64,000 nucleotides of DNA, taken from JAGNZR01 sp051652785 (GTDB taxonomy: Bacteria; Fusobacteriota; Fusobacteriia; Fusobacteriales; Fusobacteriaceae). Position 1 is the stretch's first letter. The number at the start of each line of letters is the position of its first letter. A model generated the notes under the pieces. That model was not told the origin of the DNA and made no database searches. It saw nothing but the letters and a program-made list of their open reading frames with translations. A program made the position numbers and the translations under genes. Of this stretch, positions 35,429-43,805 are shown piece by piece. The stretch lies in NCBI GenBank assembly GCA_051652785.1, contig JBOFUX010000026.1, forward strand, positions 1 to 64,000. The letters are read 5' to 3'.

Positions 35429-36346
35429 TTAATTAGATTTTTGTGTTCTAAAATCTATGATAGGGGTTGCATTTCCACCTTGAAAAGTAGGAAGAATTCC
35501 GTTCCATTTTAACATTTTTTCATACTCGATTAATTCTTTTGTAATTACTTTTTGCTTAGCAAGAATAGCAAAAGCTTCAGCTTCAGCTGCTATTTTTGTA
35601 GATTTAGCTTGACCTTCGGCATTGGCAATAGCAACCGCTGCATTACCTTCAGCTATAATTATATTTTTTTCAGCTTCGATTTTAGCTCTTTCAGCTTCAA
35701 CTTTTTGTCTTTCTAAAGCTTGTTGTGCATTTACTCTTTCTTGAATAGCTTTTTCTGTTTGAGGATCTAAAACAATTTCAGAGAAATTCAAACTTTCAAT
35801 GATAATTCCATCAGCATCAAATTTATCTCTTACATTTTTAAAAGCAAAGCTATTAAGTTCAGTTCTTCTTGAGCCATAGACATCAATAACATTAAAGGTA
35901 CTTGTAACTTCAGCTACATAAGATTTAATTTTTCCTCTCATATAAATTCTATTTATTTCTTCTCCAGAACGACCTCTAAAACGTGTGAAAATTTCAGTTA
36001 CTTTAGTATCGTCAAATCTATAAGAATACTCAAGAGAAACTCTTACTGTTTTTCCATCTGATGTTGGTATCATAAAACTGTCATCAGATTCAGAACCCTC
36101 TCTTCTATCTGAACTCATATAAGATTGTTCAGTAGACACAGTATAAGATGTAATTGTAGCAATAGGATTAACTAAATGCCATCCTTGAGTAAGTGTTTTT
36201 TCGGAAACTCCAGAAGAGGGAGTATAAACAACACCAACATAACCAGGTTTTATTTTTTTTAAAGTTGTAGAAAAAAATATTATAAGTAGAACTAAAAGAC
36301 CTACAATTACAGCTCCTATTTTTGTTATTGTATTATTAAAATTCAT
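35429..36346 (-). CDS. SPFH/prohibitin-family membrane protein
   Basis: A 305-residue protein with one N-terminal membrane helix (residues 10-30), a prohibitin/SPFH domain (about 30-210) and a long alanine/glutamate-rich coiled coil (about 205-270, with ERQKVEAERAKIEAEKN). It forms large membrane-bound rings. Relatives include HflC and stomatins, which organise membrane domains and regulate proteases. There is no hflK partner nearby, so this is a stand-alone prohibitin type. Confidence 0.88.
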   Translation of the reverse strand: MNFNNTITKIGAVIVGLLVLLIIFFSTTLKKIKPGYVGVVYTPSSGVSEKTLTQGWHLVNPIATITSYTVSTEQSYMSSDRREGSESDDSFMIPTSDGKTVRVSLEYSYRFDDTKVTEIFTRFRGRSGEEINRIYMRGKIKSYVAEVTSTFNVIDVYGSRRTELNSFAFKNVRDKFDADGIIIESLNFSEIVLDPQTEKAIQERVNAQQALERQKVEAERAKIEAEKNIIIAEGNAAVAIANAEGQAKSTKIAAEAEAFAILAKQKVITKELIEYEKMLKWNGILPTFQGGNATPIIDFRTQKSN

Positions 36347-36400
36347 AGTACTTCCTCCTAAATTATAAAATTGAATATATATAATATAAATATTGTTTTA

Positions 36401-36429
36401 ATACTACCATTCAATTATATAAATAGCAA
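36401..36429 (-). promoter_or_regulatory. Promoter of the SPFH-TVP38 pair
   Basis: Minus-strand TTGCTA (36429-36424), a 17-base spacer and TAGTAT (36406-36401) with TGG before the -10. It lies between the radical SAM stop and the SPFH start. Confidence 0.65.
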
Positions 36430-36453
36430 GAGATTAAAATTTAAGAAATTTTT

Positions 36454-37326
36454 CTAGATAAATTTTTCTTTAAATTGACATTTAATACAAAGCTCTTCAA
36501 CAGCTCTGTTATCATTAAATCCCTTGTAAAGGTTCACAGCTCTAGATGAGTTTATAATCTCTTTAAAAGAGGTTGTAAAGATGTTACCAAGGTTTATAAC
36601 ACCCTCACCGTCTAAGCAGCAAGGAACAACAGTTCCATCAACTAAAATAGCAATTTGATTTCTAAGACCATAGCAAAAGCCATTTACCTCATGATAAGTG
36701 TTTTTTAATTCTGGCCATTTGAATTCTACATCAGAATTTAAATATAATTTTTCTTTTATTTTTAATCCTTTTCCTGAAATTAAATTTTCTGCAATGGAAA
36801 AATTTAAATTAAATTTTTCTTCAATTTTTTTTAAAATAAGTCTATTTCCTTTTTGTTTTGTAGATGTAGAATCCAGCGAATCAAAGTTCCAAAGACGTAA
36901 AGAAATATAAGTTTTGTTTTTTTTTAGTATTTCTTCAACAAAATCAAGAATATTTTCAAGATAATTATTATTATCAATAGAAGATAAGTCTTTGTCAAAA
37001 CTGTGAAGGGAAAAATTTATTTGTCTAGGTAAATTATTTAATAGTATATATTTTTTTTCCTCAATAAGAGTACCGTTAGTAGTAATATTTACAAAAAAAT
37101 CTTTCTCTTTAGCAGTTTTTAATATATTTTCAAAATCACAATGGAATAAAGGCTCTCCTTTTACATGAAGATATATATATTTGGAATAGGGCTTTATCTG
37201 ATCTAATATAAGGGAAAAATTTTCTAAACTAATAGAACTTAATTTACGTTTTGTAGTGGGACAAAAACTACATTTAAGATTGCAAATATTAGTTATTTCT
37301 ATATATATTTTCTTGAAATTTTTCAT
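36454..37326 (-). CDS. Radical SAM/SPASM-domain protein
   Basis: A 290-residue enzyme from the chosen start. The radical SAM cluster motif CxxxCxxC is Cys15, Cys19 and Cys22 (CNLKCSFC). The C-terminus has SPASM-type cysteines (GFCYG, VPCCLDGEG, ELCIKC) for additional iron-sulfur clusters. Family members modify peptides or proteins or mature other enzymes. No substrate peptide gene is recognisable nearby, so the reaction is unknown. The frame opens at 37371, but the GGAG at about 37337-37340 fits the ATG at 37326. An extended -10 (TGCTATACT, TATACT at 37367-37362) lies upstream. Confidence 0.85.
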   Translation of the reverse strand: MKNFKKIYIEITNICNLKCSFCPTTKRKLSSISLENFSLILDQIKPYSKYIYLHVKGEPLFHCDFENILKTAKEKDFFVNITTNGTLIEEKKYILLNNLPRQINFSLHSFDKDLSSIDNNNYLENILDFVEEILKKNKTYISLRLWNFDSLDSTSTKQKGNRLILKKIEEKFNLNFSIAENLISGKGLKIKEKLYLNSDVEFKWPELKNTYHEVNGFCYGLRNQIAILVDGTVVPCCLDGEGVINLGNIFTTSFKEIINSSRAVNLYKGFNDNRAVEELCIKCQFKEKFI

Positions 37327-37392
37327 AAGATTAATACTCCATTTTAATTTAATTATATTTAAGTATAGCATTTTTAAGTTTTAATATAAATT

Positions 37393-37432
37393 AAAAAAAG
37401 ATTTTCTATGAAAAAATTAGAAAATCTTTTTT
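37393..37432 (-). terminator. Terminator of the YjeM-type permease gene
   Basis: AAAAAAGATTTTCT and AGAAAATCTTTTTT form a 14-bp stem around an 11-base loop. It is flanked by A and T runs and lies just after the permease stop. Confidence 0.8.
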
Positions 37433-37451
37433 ATATTTTATTTAACAACCA

Positions 37452-38954
37452 TTATTTTGTCTTTATGTTCTTTTCATATTTATGATAAATAACAAGAGCT
37501 AGTATACTAAAAAAAATAGGTCCAGTTATCATCCATATTGTAGAAGAGAAATCACCTTTTGTTGCTGGTTCAATAATAGTCATTATATTGGCAAAACTAA
37601 CTGTAATTACAGTTGCATAAGTTGCAATTTTTATGATAGTTAGATTTTTATAAATAACAAATGGTTTAATAATTTCTTTTTTTGCTTTAAAGGCTGGGAA
37701 AGCAAAAGCTATTAAAAGATAAGGAATAGTCATGGCAACATTTGTCATAAGAGTAAGCTTCATAAAAAATTTAGAAGCACCTTCACCACCAAAAGCAACT
37801 CCAATAATAAAAATAACAACGATACCGCATTGAAGCCACATTGCATTTTTAGGCATTCCATCTTCAAGAATAGCAGATTTATAAGGCCACATCTTAGAAG
37901 GAGTTCCTTCGATTAATTGTTTTAATGGTGCATAAATAAGTGTAAAGAAAGCACCTGTTAAAGCTAAAACCATTGAAATTCCCATATATCGTGACATAAT
38001 TTTTCCGACCATAATAGCAGTATTTTGAGTAGCACCAAAACTGATCCCTAATTGATACCCTAAATTCTCCATTGTTACGTAAGAAAAATTTCCTATATGA
38101 ACTCCAGCTTTACTAGCAACAAAGGACCAATTAGTAAACATTCCTACTAAAAAAATACCAAGAGCATAACCTATAGCAATTGTTATTGCAGCAATAGTAA
38201 CTCCTTTCGGAAATGTGGCTTCTGCTTTTTCTGTTTGGTCAACTAAACCACCTACAACTTCGATTCCACCATAAGCAAAAATAGCAAAAACCATAAATGA
38301 AAGAGTAGAGATAATAGAATGATAATTTGTATTAGGTGATGTAATAAAATCGCTTTTACCTGAAACTAAAGGTTCAGCAAGTTCAAAACCATTCAGGGCA
38401 AAAATAACGAGAGCTCCTACTAATAAAACAAGATTTAAGAGAGTTACTGCAATACCACCAAGAGATGTAACTTTAGATATTTTATTAAGCCCTTTACTAG
38501 CTACCAAGGTAAAAGAAATCATTAATAGTGTTCCTAAAAGTCCCATTGTTTGAGTTGAGTTTAATCCTATAAAGTTAAGATTTTTAGTTAGGTCAGTTCC
38601 AAAAATAGCTGTTGAAGCAACAATCCAAATTCCAGAAGATATATTAACCATCCAAATAATATATGAAGAATACCACATAAATGTAGTAACAAAAGCATAT
38701 TTAGGACCTATTGATTTTTCCATCCAAGAATAAATTCCACCAGTCTCTTTTTTGAAAGCAGCTCCATATTCTGCCATCATAAAAGCATAAGGGATAAAAA
38801 ATAAAATTCCAGAAATAATATACCAAGGAATAGCAGCATATCCCATTAAATAAAACGATCTTGGTATATTATTAAAACCAAAAACAGAAGTGAAAATCAT
38901 TAGAATTAAAGGAATAAGAGTTAACTTTTTATTAATTAAAGATTTTGAAGACAT
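37452..38954 (-). CDS. yjeM: APC-family amino-acid permease (YjeM type)
   Basis: A 500-residue inner-membrane transporter with about 12 membrane segments. The N-terminal IPLILMIFTSVFGFNNIPRS and the GYAAIPWYIISGILFFIPYA segment closely resemble YjeM of the glutamate/GABA antiporter group. The substrate is not established. GGAGG precedes the ATG. The gene stands alone, divergent from the metK leader. Confidence 0.85.
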   Translation of the reverse strand: MSSKSLINKKLTLIPLILMIFTSVFGFNNIPRSFYLMGYAAIPWYIISGILFFIPYAFMMAEYGAAFKKETGGIYSWMEKSIGPKYAFVTTFMWYSSYIIWMVNISSGIWIVASTAIFGTDLTKNLNFIGLNSTQTMGLLGTLLMISFTLVASKGLNKISKVTSLGGIAVTLLNLVLLVGALVIFALNGFELAEPLVSGKSDFITSPNTNYHSIISTLSFMVFAIFAYGGIEVVGGLVDQTEKAEATFPKGVTIAAITIAIGYALGIFLVGMFTNWSFVASKAGVHIGNFSYVTMENLGYQLGISFGATQNTAIMVGKIMSRYMGISMVLALTGAFFTLIYAPLKQLIEGTPSKMWPYKSAILEDGMPKNAMWLQCGIVVIFIIGVAFGGEGASKFFMKLTLMTNVAMTIPYLLIAFAFPAFKAKKEIIKPFVIYKNLTIIKIATYATVITVSFANIMTIIEPATKGDFSSTIWMITGPIFFSILALVIYHKYEKNIKTK

Positions 38955-39167
38955 TTTTCCTCCTTAAAATTACATAAATATAAATATTTTTCTTGTAAAA
39001 ATAAAACTTACTTTATAAGTTTACCACATAAAATGCATTTAATATACTAAAAAAAATTAATATAATGATATAAAAAATAAATATATTATAACAAAAATAT
39101 GAGCCTAAAAACAAAAATATAAATATAATTTTTTTACCAAAAAAATTCAAGATTTGGATTATTTAGA

Positions 39168-39196
39168 TTGACATTAAATAAAATATAGGTTATTAT
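39168..39196 (+). promoter_or_regulatory. Promoter of the metK leader
   Basis: A consensus TTGACA (39168-39173), a 17-base spacer and TATTAT (39191-39196). The start of transcription would be near 39203, just ahead of the riboswitch. The bases 38955-39167 are AT-rich and show nothing else clear. Confidence 0.8.
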
Positions 39197-39213
39197 TATA
39201 TATATAAATTTAA

Positions 39214-39303
39214 TACCATCAAGAGAGATCGAGGGATAGGCCTGATGACATCTCAGCAACCTGCTATTATGTAGCGTGGTGCTAACTCCTGATAGATGGA
39301 AGG
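39214..39303 (+). ncRNA. SAM-I (S-box) riboswitch
   Basis: The aptamer has the conserved core in order: ATCAAGAGAG (from 39218), GAGGGATAGGCCTGATGA (39231-39248), CAGCAACC (39254-39261), GGTGCTAACTCC (39278-39289) and the closing GATGG (39295-39299), which pairs with CCATC at 39216-39220 to form P1. It binds S-adenosylmethionine and controls metK, the enzyme that makes it. Confidence 0.95.
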
Positions 39304-39318
39304 ATAAAAGTTAAAAAA

Positions 39319-39349
39319 TTAACCCTTTCATTGTATGGAAGGGTTTTTT
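39319..39349 (+). terminator. Riboswitch-controlled terminator
   Basis: AACCCTTTCA pairs with TGGAAGGGTT, followed by T residues. The left arm (CCTTTCAT, 39324-39331) can instead pair with ATGGAAGG (39296-39303), which includes the 3' strand of P1. Ligand binding therefore frees the terminator to form, giving an OFF switch. Confidence 0.9.
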
Positions 39350-39375
39350 ATATTAAAAATTTTAGGAGGTTTGTT

Positions 39376-40527
39376 ATGGAAAATTTAGTTTATTTCACTT
39401 CAGAATGCGTATCCCCGGGACATCCAGATAAAATATCTGATCAAATATCTGACGCAGTATTAGATGCTTGTCTTTTAAAAGATAGAAACTCAAGAGTGGC
39501 TTGTGAGGTATTTTGTACAACAGGTCAAGTAGTCGTTGGTGGAGAGATAACCACCGAAACATACATTGATATTCAAGAAATCGTAAGAAAGAAAATAGAT
39601 GAAATAGGTTATAAAAATGGAATGGGATTTGATTCAGATTGCGGTGTATTAAATGCTATTCATTCACAATCACCAGATATTTCTATGGGAGTTGATACTG
39701 GAGGAGCTGGAGATCAAGGAATTATGTTCGGTGGAGCAGTTAATGAAACTCCAGAATTAATGCCACTAGCCTTAGTATTATCTAGGGATATAATGGTATT
39801 ATCAACAAAATTAACGAGAGAAAATAAACTTAAATGGGCAAGACCAGATGCTAAATCTCAGGTTACCTTAGCATATGATCAAAAAGGAAAAATAGTTTAT
39901 GTTGATACTATAGTTGTATCTATTCAGCATGATCCAAATGTAGCTCAGAAAACTATTCATGATGAAATAAAAGAATTAGTAATAAAACCAGTTATGAAAA
40001 AACATAATATGTCATTAGATGATGTGAAAAATTTCCACATAAACCCAACAGGAAGATTTGTTATAGGCGGTCCACACGGAGATACAGGATTAACAGGAAG
40101 AAAGATTATAGTAGATACTTATGGAGGATTTTTTAGACATGGAGGAGGAGCTTTTTCAGGGAAAGATCCTTCTAAAGTAGATCGTTCTGCAGCTTATGCA
40201 GCAAGATGGGTTGCTAAAAATATTGTAGGAGCAAACTTAGCAACAAAATGTGAGGTTCAACTATCTTATGCAATAGGAGTAGCTTATCCAACATCAGTAA
40301 AAGTGGATACTTTTGGAACTAGTAAAATAGATGAAATTGAAATAGGAAAAGCAGTAAAAAAATTATTTGATCTATCTCCAAGAGGTATAGAAAAGCATTT
40401 AGAACTTAGAGATTGTAAATTTAAGTATCAAGATTTAGCTGCTTTTGGTCATATTGGAAGAACAGATTTAGATTTACCTTGGGAAAGACTAGATAAAGTT
40501 GAGGAATTAAAAAAATATTTTTCTTAA
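39376..40527 (+). CDS. metK: S-adenosylmethionine synthetase
   Basis: A 383-residue enzyme that makes SAM from methionine and ATP. Motifs: TSECVSPGHPDKISDQISDA at the N-terminus with its ATP and methionine residues, GAGDQGIMFG near 113 and GGAFSGKDPSKVDRS near 258. The open frame reaches back to 39331, inside the terminator hairpin. AGGAGG at 39364-39369 fits the ATG at 39376. It is regulated by the SAM riboswitch upstream. Confidence 0.97.
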   Translation: MENLVYFTSECVSPGHPDKISDQISDAVLDACLLKDRNSRVACEVFCTTGQVVVGGEITTETYIDIQEIVRKKIDEIGYKNGMGFDSDCGVLNAIHSQSPDISMGVDTGGAGDQGIMFGGAVNETPELMPLALVLSRDIMVLSTKLTRENKLKWARPDAKSQVTLAYDQKGKIVYVDTIVVSIQHDPNVAQKTIHDEIKELVIKPVMKKHNMSLDDVKNFHINPTGRFVIGGPHGDTGLTGRKIIVDTYGGFFRHGGGAFSGKDPSKVDRSAAYAARWVAKNIVGANLATKCEVQLSYAIGVAYPTSVKVDTFGTSKIDEIEIGKAVKKLFDLSPRGIEKHLELRDCKFKYQDLAAFGHIGRTDLDLPWERLDKVEELKKYFS

Positions 40528-40558
40528 AAAGTTTTATATAATAAAATATAAATTTACT

Positions 40559-40590
40559 AAAAAAATGGATAAAATTTTATCCATTTTTTT
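40559..40590. terminator. Bidirectional terminator between metK and the MocR gene
   Basis: A near-perfect palindrome, AAAAATGGATAAAA with TTTTATCCATTTTT, with A and T flanks on both sides. It lies between converging genes and shares its core with the terminator at 1961-2005. Confidence 0.85.
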
Positions 40591-40601
40591 TATAAACTTT
40601 T

Positions 40602-42002
40602 TTAAGAATTATAGTTTTGTAAAATATTATTTATTATTATTATCCCTTCTTTAATTTTATCTAAAGAAGGATAAATGAAGCTTAATCTTATTTTTCCTGA
40701 ATCACGTCTGTCACTATAAAAAATATTTCCTGGTAAAAGAGAAACACCATTAATTTTACATTTTTCATAAAATATCTCTTCATTGATGTATTCTTCTAGT
40801 TGTAACCAAATAAAAAATCCACCTTTAGGTTTGTTTAATACTTTAATATGTTGAATAGTTGAGAGCAATTTATAGATAAGATGATATTTTTCTTTAAAAA
40901 TTATATTTAATTTTTTTAAATGTTTATCATAGTATTTATCTTTTATAAAATATTCTAATACTTTTTGATTAAGACCAGATGGTCCATGATCAAGAGTATA
41001 TTTTATTAAGACAGCTTTTCTCATTATATTTGGTGGCATAATTATAATAGAAATATTTATTCCAGGCATGAGTATTTTAGAAAATGTTTTTAGATATATT
41101 ACTTTTTCTTCTCCTGTTTTATCTAATGCTTTTAATGATTCAGGTTTTTTAGTGTAATAAAATTCTGAAAAACAATCATCTTCTATAATATAAAAATTAT
41201 ATTTATGTGCAAGTAATAAAAGTTTTTGTTTTTTTTCTAAAGACCAGCTTATACCAGTTGGATTTTGAAAATTAGTCATAATATAAACAAGATGAATGAT
41301 TTCTTTTTTTAGTTCTTTTTCAAATTCCAATAAATCCCAACCATTTTTTAAAAGATTAAAAGTTTTTATTTTTAGCATATTTTCAAAAAGATTTAAAGCG
41401 TTAGGATAGGTAGGGTTAGAAATAGCAATTGTTTTTGTCGAAGAATCTTTAAAAGTATTTATAATAATACTTAAAGACTGCTGAGTTCCTGTTGTTATAA
41501 GTATATTATTTTCATTAATAAATAAACCTTTTTTTTCAAAATTATCAGCTAAAATTTTTCGTAAGCTTTTTAATCCTTGTATATCTTGATAACCTAAGAG
41601 AGATGCACCATAATTTTTTAAAGTTTTTTCGATTAATTTTTTATAAATTTCAAAAGGAAAATGATCGCTAGAAGGGCTTCCATTAGAGAAATTGATTATT
41701 TTAATTTCATTCTCCCTATAATGAAGATTTTTCATTATAGGGAGAATTTCATTTTCAATAGAAAAATTGAAGTTTTCTTTTATAAAGTATCCAACCCCCA
41801 TTTTCAAATATATATATCCATTATTCTCTAACATTTTGAATACTTTTAAGGTAGCATTAATATTTGTTGTATATTTTATTACTACTTGTCGAATAGAATA
41901 AAATTTAGAGTTTACTTTTTTTTTAATTATTTCCAATTTAAGTTTTTCATATAACTGTAGATATAAGCTTTTATTCAATTCATTTTTTTTTATTATTGGC
42001 AT
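40602..42002 (-). CDS. MocR-family (GntR plus aminotransferase) regulator
   Basis: A 466-residue transcription factor. Residues about 10-75 form a GntR-type winged helix, and residues about 100-466 form a fold-type I aminotransferase-like domain. The PLP lysine is expected at Lys309 (YLKTFSKILMPG). TGTQQSLSIIINTF, TNFQNPTG and DDCFSEF are family landmarks. MocR proteins sense amino acids or PLP adducts. Its promoter faces the AGCS symporter and tyrosine phenol-lyase genes, so it probably controls them. The winged helix is short and somewhat divergent. Confidence 0.88.
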   Translation of the reverse strand: MPIIKKNELNKSLYLQLYEKLKLEIIKKKVNSKFYSIRQVVIKYTTNINATLKVFKMLENNGYIYLKMGVGYFIKENFNFSIENEILPIMKNLHYRENEIKIINFSNGSPSSDHFPFEIYKKLIEKTLKNYGASLLGYQDIQGLKSLRKILADNFEKKGLFINENNILITTGTQQSLSIIINTFKDSSTKTIAISNPTYPNALNLFENMLKIKTFNLLKNGWDLLEFEKELKKEIIHLVYIMTNFQNPTGISWSLEKKQKLLLLAHKYNFYIIEDDCFSEFYYTKKPESLKALDKTGEEKVIYLKTFSKILMPGINISIIIMPPNIMRKAVLIKYTLDHGPSGLNQKVLEYFIKDKYYDKHLKKLNIIFKEKYHLIYKLLSTIQHIKVLNKPKGGFFIWLQLEEYINEEIFYEKCKINGVSLLPGNIFYSDRRDSGKIRLSFIYPSLDKIKEGIIIINNILQNYNS

Positions 42003-42042
42003 ATTCCTCCCTAATATAGGTAATATTGTTTTTCTTATTTAT

Positions 42043-42070
42043 ATTATATATTTATAAGAAAAAAAATCAA
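42043..42070 (-). promoter_or_regulatory. Promoter of the MocR-type regulator
   Basis: Minus-strand TTGATT (42070-42065), a 16-base spacer and TATAAT (42048-42043), about 40 bases before the start codon. Confidence 0.65.
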
Positions 42071-42152
42071 CTTAATTCCTCAATTATTAACTAAATTAAT
42101 TGTTATTATATGAAAAAAGAGTGTTGAATTCACTTAACAAAGAGTTTTAAGA

Positions 42153-42231
42153 CTATAGACAGTGTATAGAGACACTTATTGCTTGAAAATATTGATATTT
42201 AAAACAATTAGATGGTATAGTTTATACTATA
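42153..42231 (+). promoter_or_regulatory. Operator-like repeats and promoter of the AGCS-tpl operon
   Basis: Two TATAGA direct repeats lie 11 bases apart (42154 and 42165). A TATAGT-N4-ACTATA palindrome lies at 42216-42231. TTGATA (42192-42197), an 18-base spacer and TATAGT (42216-42221) form a possible promoter, so the palindrome overlaps the -10. This arrangement fits regulation by the divergent MocR protein. Confidence 0.5.
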
Positions 42232-42276
42232 AAGAGATAAATTGTTTTTTAATAAAATTTTAGGAGGTACAAATAG

Positions 42277-43770
42277 ATGCTAGAAAAAATTTTTGAATCT
42301 ATTGAAAATTTTGTTATTTTTTTAAATGGACTCTTATGGGGAAAATTACTAACAATGAATATGGGAGAAAATACAGTAGATATAAGTCTTTTAGTTCTAA
42401 TACTTATTCCTACTGGGATATATTTCACTATTAAAACTAGGTTTCTTCCATTTCGTTTATTTTCTGAAATGTTCAGATGTGTTCTAGAACCTAAAAATAC
42501 AAAAAATAAAGATTCTATTTCAGGTACACAAGCTCTTTTTATTGCAACAGCTTCTCGAGTTGGAATGGGAAATCTAGCAGGTGTTGTAGCAGCTATTTCC
42601 TTTGGGGGACCAGGAGCTATCTTTTGGATGTGGTTAGCATCTCTTATTGGTGCAGCAACAGCTTTTATAGAATCAACGTTAGCTCAAATATATAAAGAAA
42701 AAGATCCCCTATACGGTGGTTTTAGAGGAGGTCCAGCATATTTTATGGACCGAATAAGATTGGTAACTTGGATTAAAAATGAAGATGAATATGTATCTGA
42801 TATTCATAAAGAAGCAAAATATGTATCGATAGATAAAAAAAAATATTACACAAGAGGGACTAGATTTAGGCTTTTAGGTATATTATTTGCATTATCTGGC
42901 TTATTGTGTTGGGCTGGAATAAGTCAAATTATAGCAAATTCTGTAAGTCAATCTTTTGATAATGCTTTTAATTTTCCACCTCTGTATACAACAATAGGTT
43001 TAGTTCTTATAGCTGGAATAATTCTATTAAGAAAAGAAGGGATAGTAAATGTTCTTAATAAAGTAGTTCCAATAATGGCGATATTTTATTTTACTGTCAC
43101 TCTATTTATAATAATTAAAAATATAACTATTTTACCAGAAATGTTTAAAAATATTTTTGTACAAGCATTTGGATTTCGTCAAGCAGTGGCTGGAGGATTT
43201 GGAGCTATTCTAATGCAAGGGGTTAAAAGAGGACTTTTTTCAAATGAAGCAGGCTCAGGAAGTGCTCCTTGCGCGGCGGCAGCGGCAGATGTATTACATC
43301 CTGTAAAGCAAGGATTAATTCAAGCTTTAGGTGTTTTTATTGATACACTAATTATTTGTAGTTGTTCAGCATTTATTATGCTTCTTGCTCCAGTCACTGT
43401 GACTAAGGGACTAATGGGAATGAATTTACTTCAAGCTGCAATGAATCATCATTTAGGTAGAACAGGAGTTGTTTTTATTGCTATTGTACTATTTCTTTTC
43501 AGTCTAAGCACTTTTTTAGGAATAATGTTCTATGCGAGAGGAAATGTAGCGTATGTTTTTGGAGATAATTTAAAATCACAAAATCTTTATAAAATATTTG
43601 CTTTGGGAATGCTTTTTGTTGGTGGACTTGCACAATATACGTTTGTTTGGGAACTTGGAGATTTAGGGGTTGGTCTTATGACTGTATTTAATATTATTGC
43701 TATAATACCACTTTCTGGGCAAGTAATAGCATCGCTAAAAGATTATGAATTAAATTATATGAAAAAATAA
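42277..43770 (+). CDS. AGCS-family sodium:amino acid symporter
   Basis: A 497-residue inner-membrane carrier of the alanine/glycine:cation symporter family. Family landmarks: ALFIATASRVGMGNLAGVVAAI near residue 86, GPGAIFWMWLASLIGAATAF, GGPAYFMD near 150 and SNEAGSGSAPCAAAAADV near 325. It uses the sodium gradient. Usual substrates are alanine or glycine, but placement 36 bases before tyrosine phenol-lyase suggests tyrosine or the by-product alanine. AGGAGG precedes the ATG. Confidence 0.92.
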   Translation: MLEKIFESIENFVIFLNGLLWGKLLTMNMGENTVDISLLVLILIPTGIYFTIKTRFLPFRLFSEMFRCVLEPKNTKNKDSISGTQALFIATASRVGMGNLAGVVAAISFGGPGAIFWMWLASLIGAATAFIESTLAQIYKEKDPLYGGFRGGPAYFMDRIRLVTWIKNEDEYVSDIHKEAKYVSIDKKKYYTRGTRFRLLGILFALSGLLCWAGISQIIANSVSQSFDNAFNFPPLYTTIGLVLIAGIILLRKEGIVNVLNKVVPIMAIFYFTVTLFIIIKNITILPEMFKNIFVQAFGFRQAVAGGFGAILMQGVKRGLFSNEAGSGSAPCAAAAADVLHPVKQGLIQALGVFIDTLIICSCSAFIMLLAPVTVTKGLMGMNLLQAAMNHHLGRTGVVFIAIVLFLFSLSTFLGIMFYARGNVAYVFGDNLKSQNLYKIFALGMLFVGGLAQYTFVWELGDLGVGLMTVFNIIAIIPLSGQVIASLKDYELNYMKK

Positions 43771-43805
43771 TTTTTTAAATTAAATTATAAAAAGGAGGAA
43801 TTATC

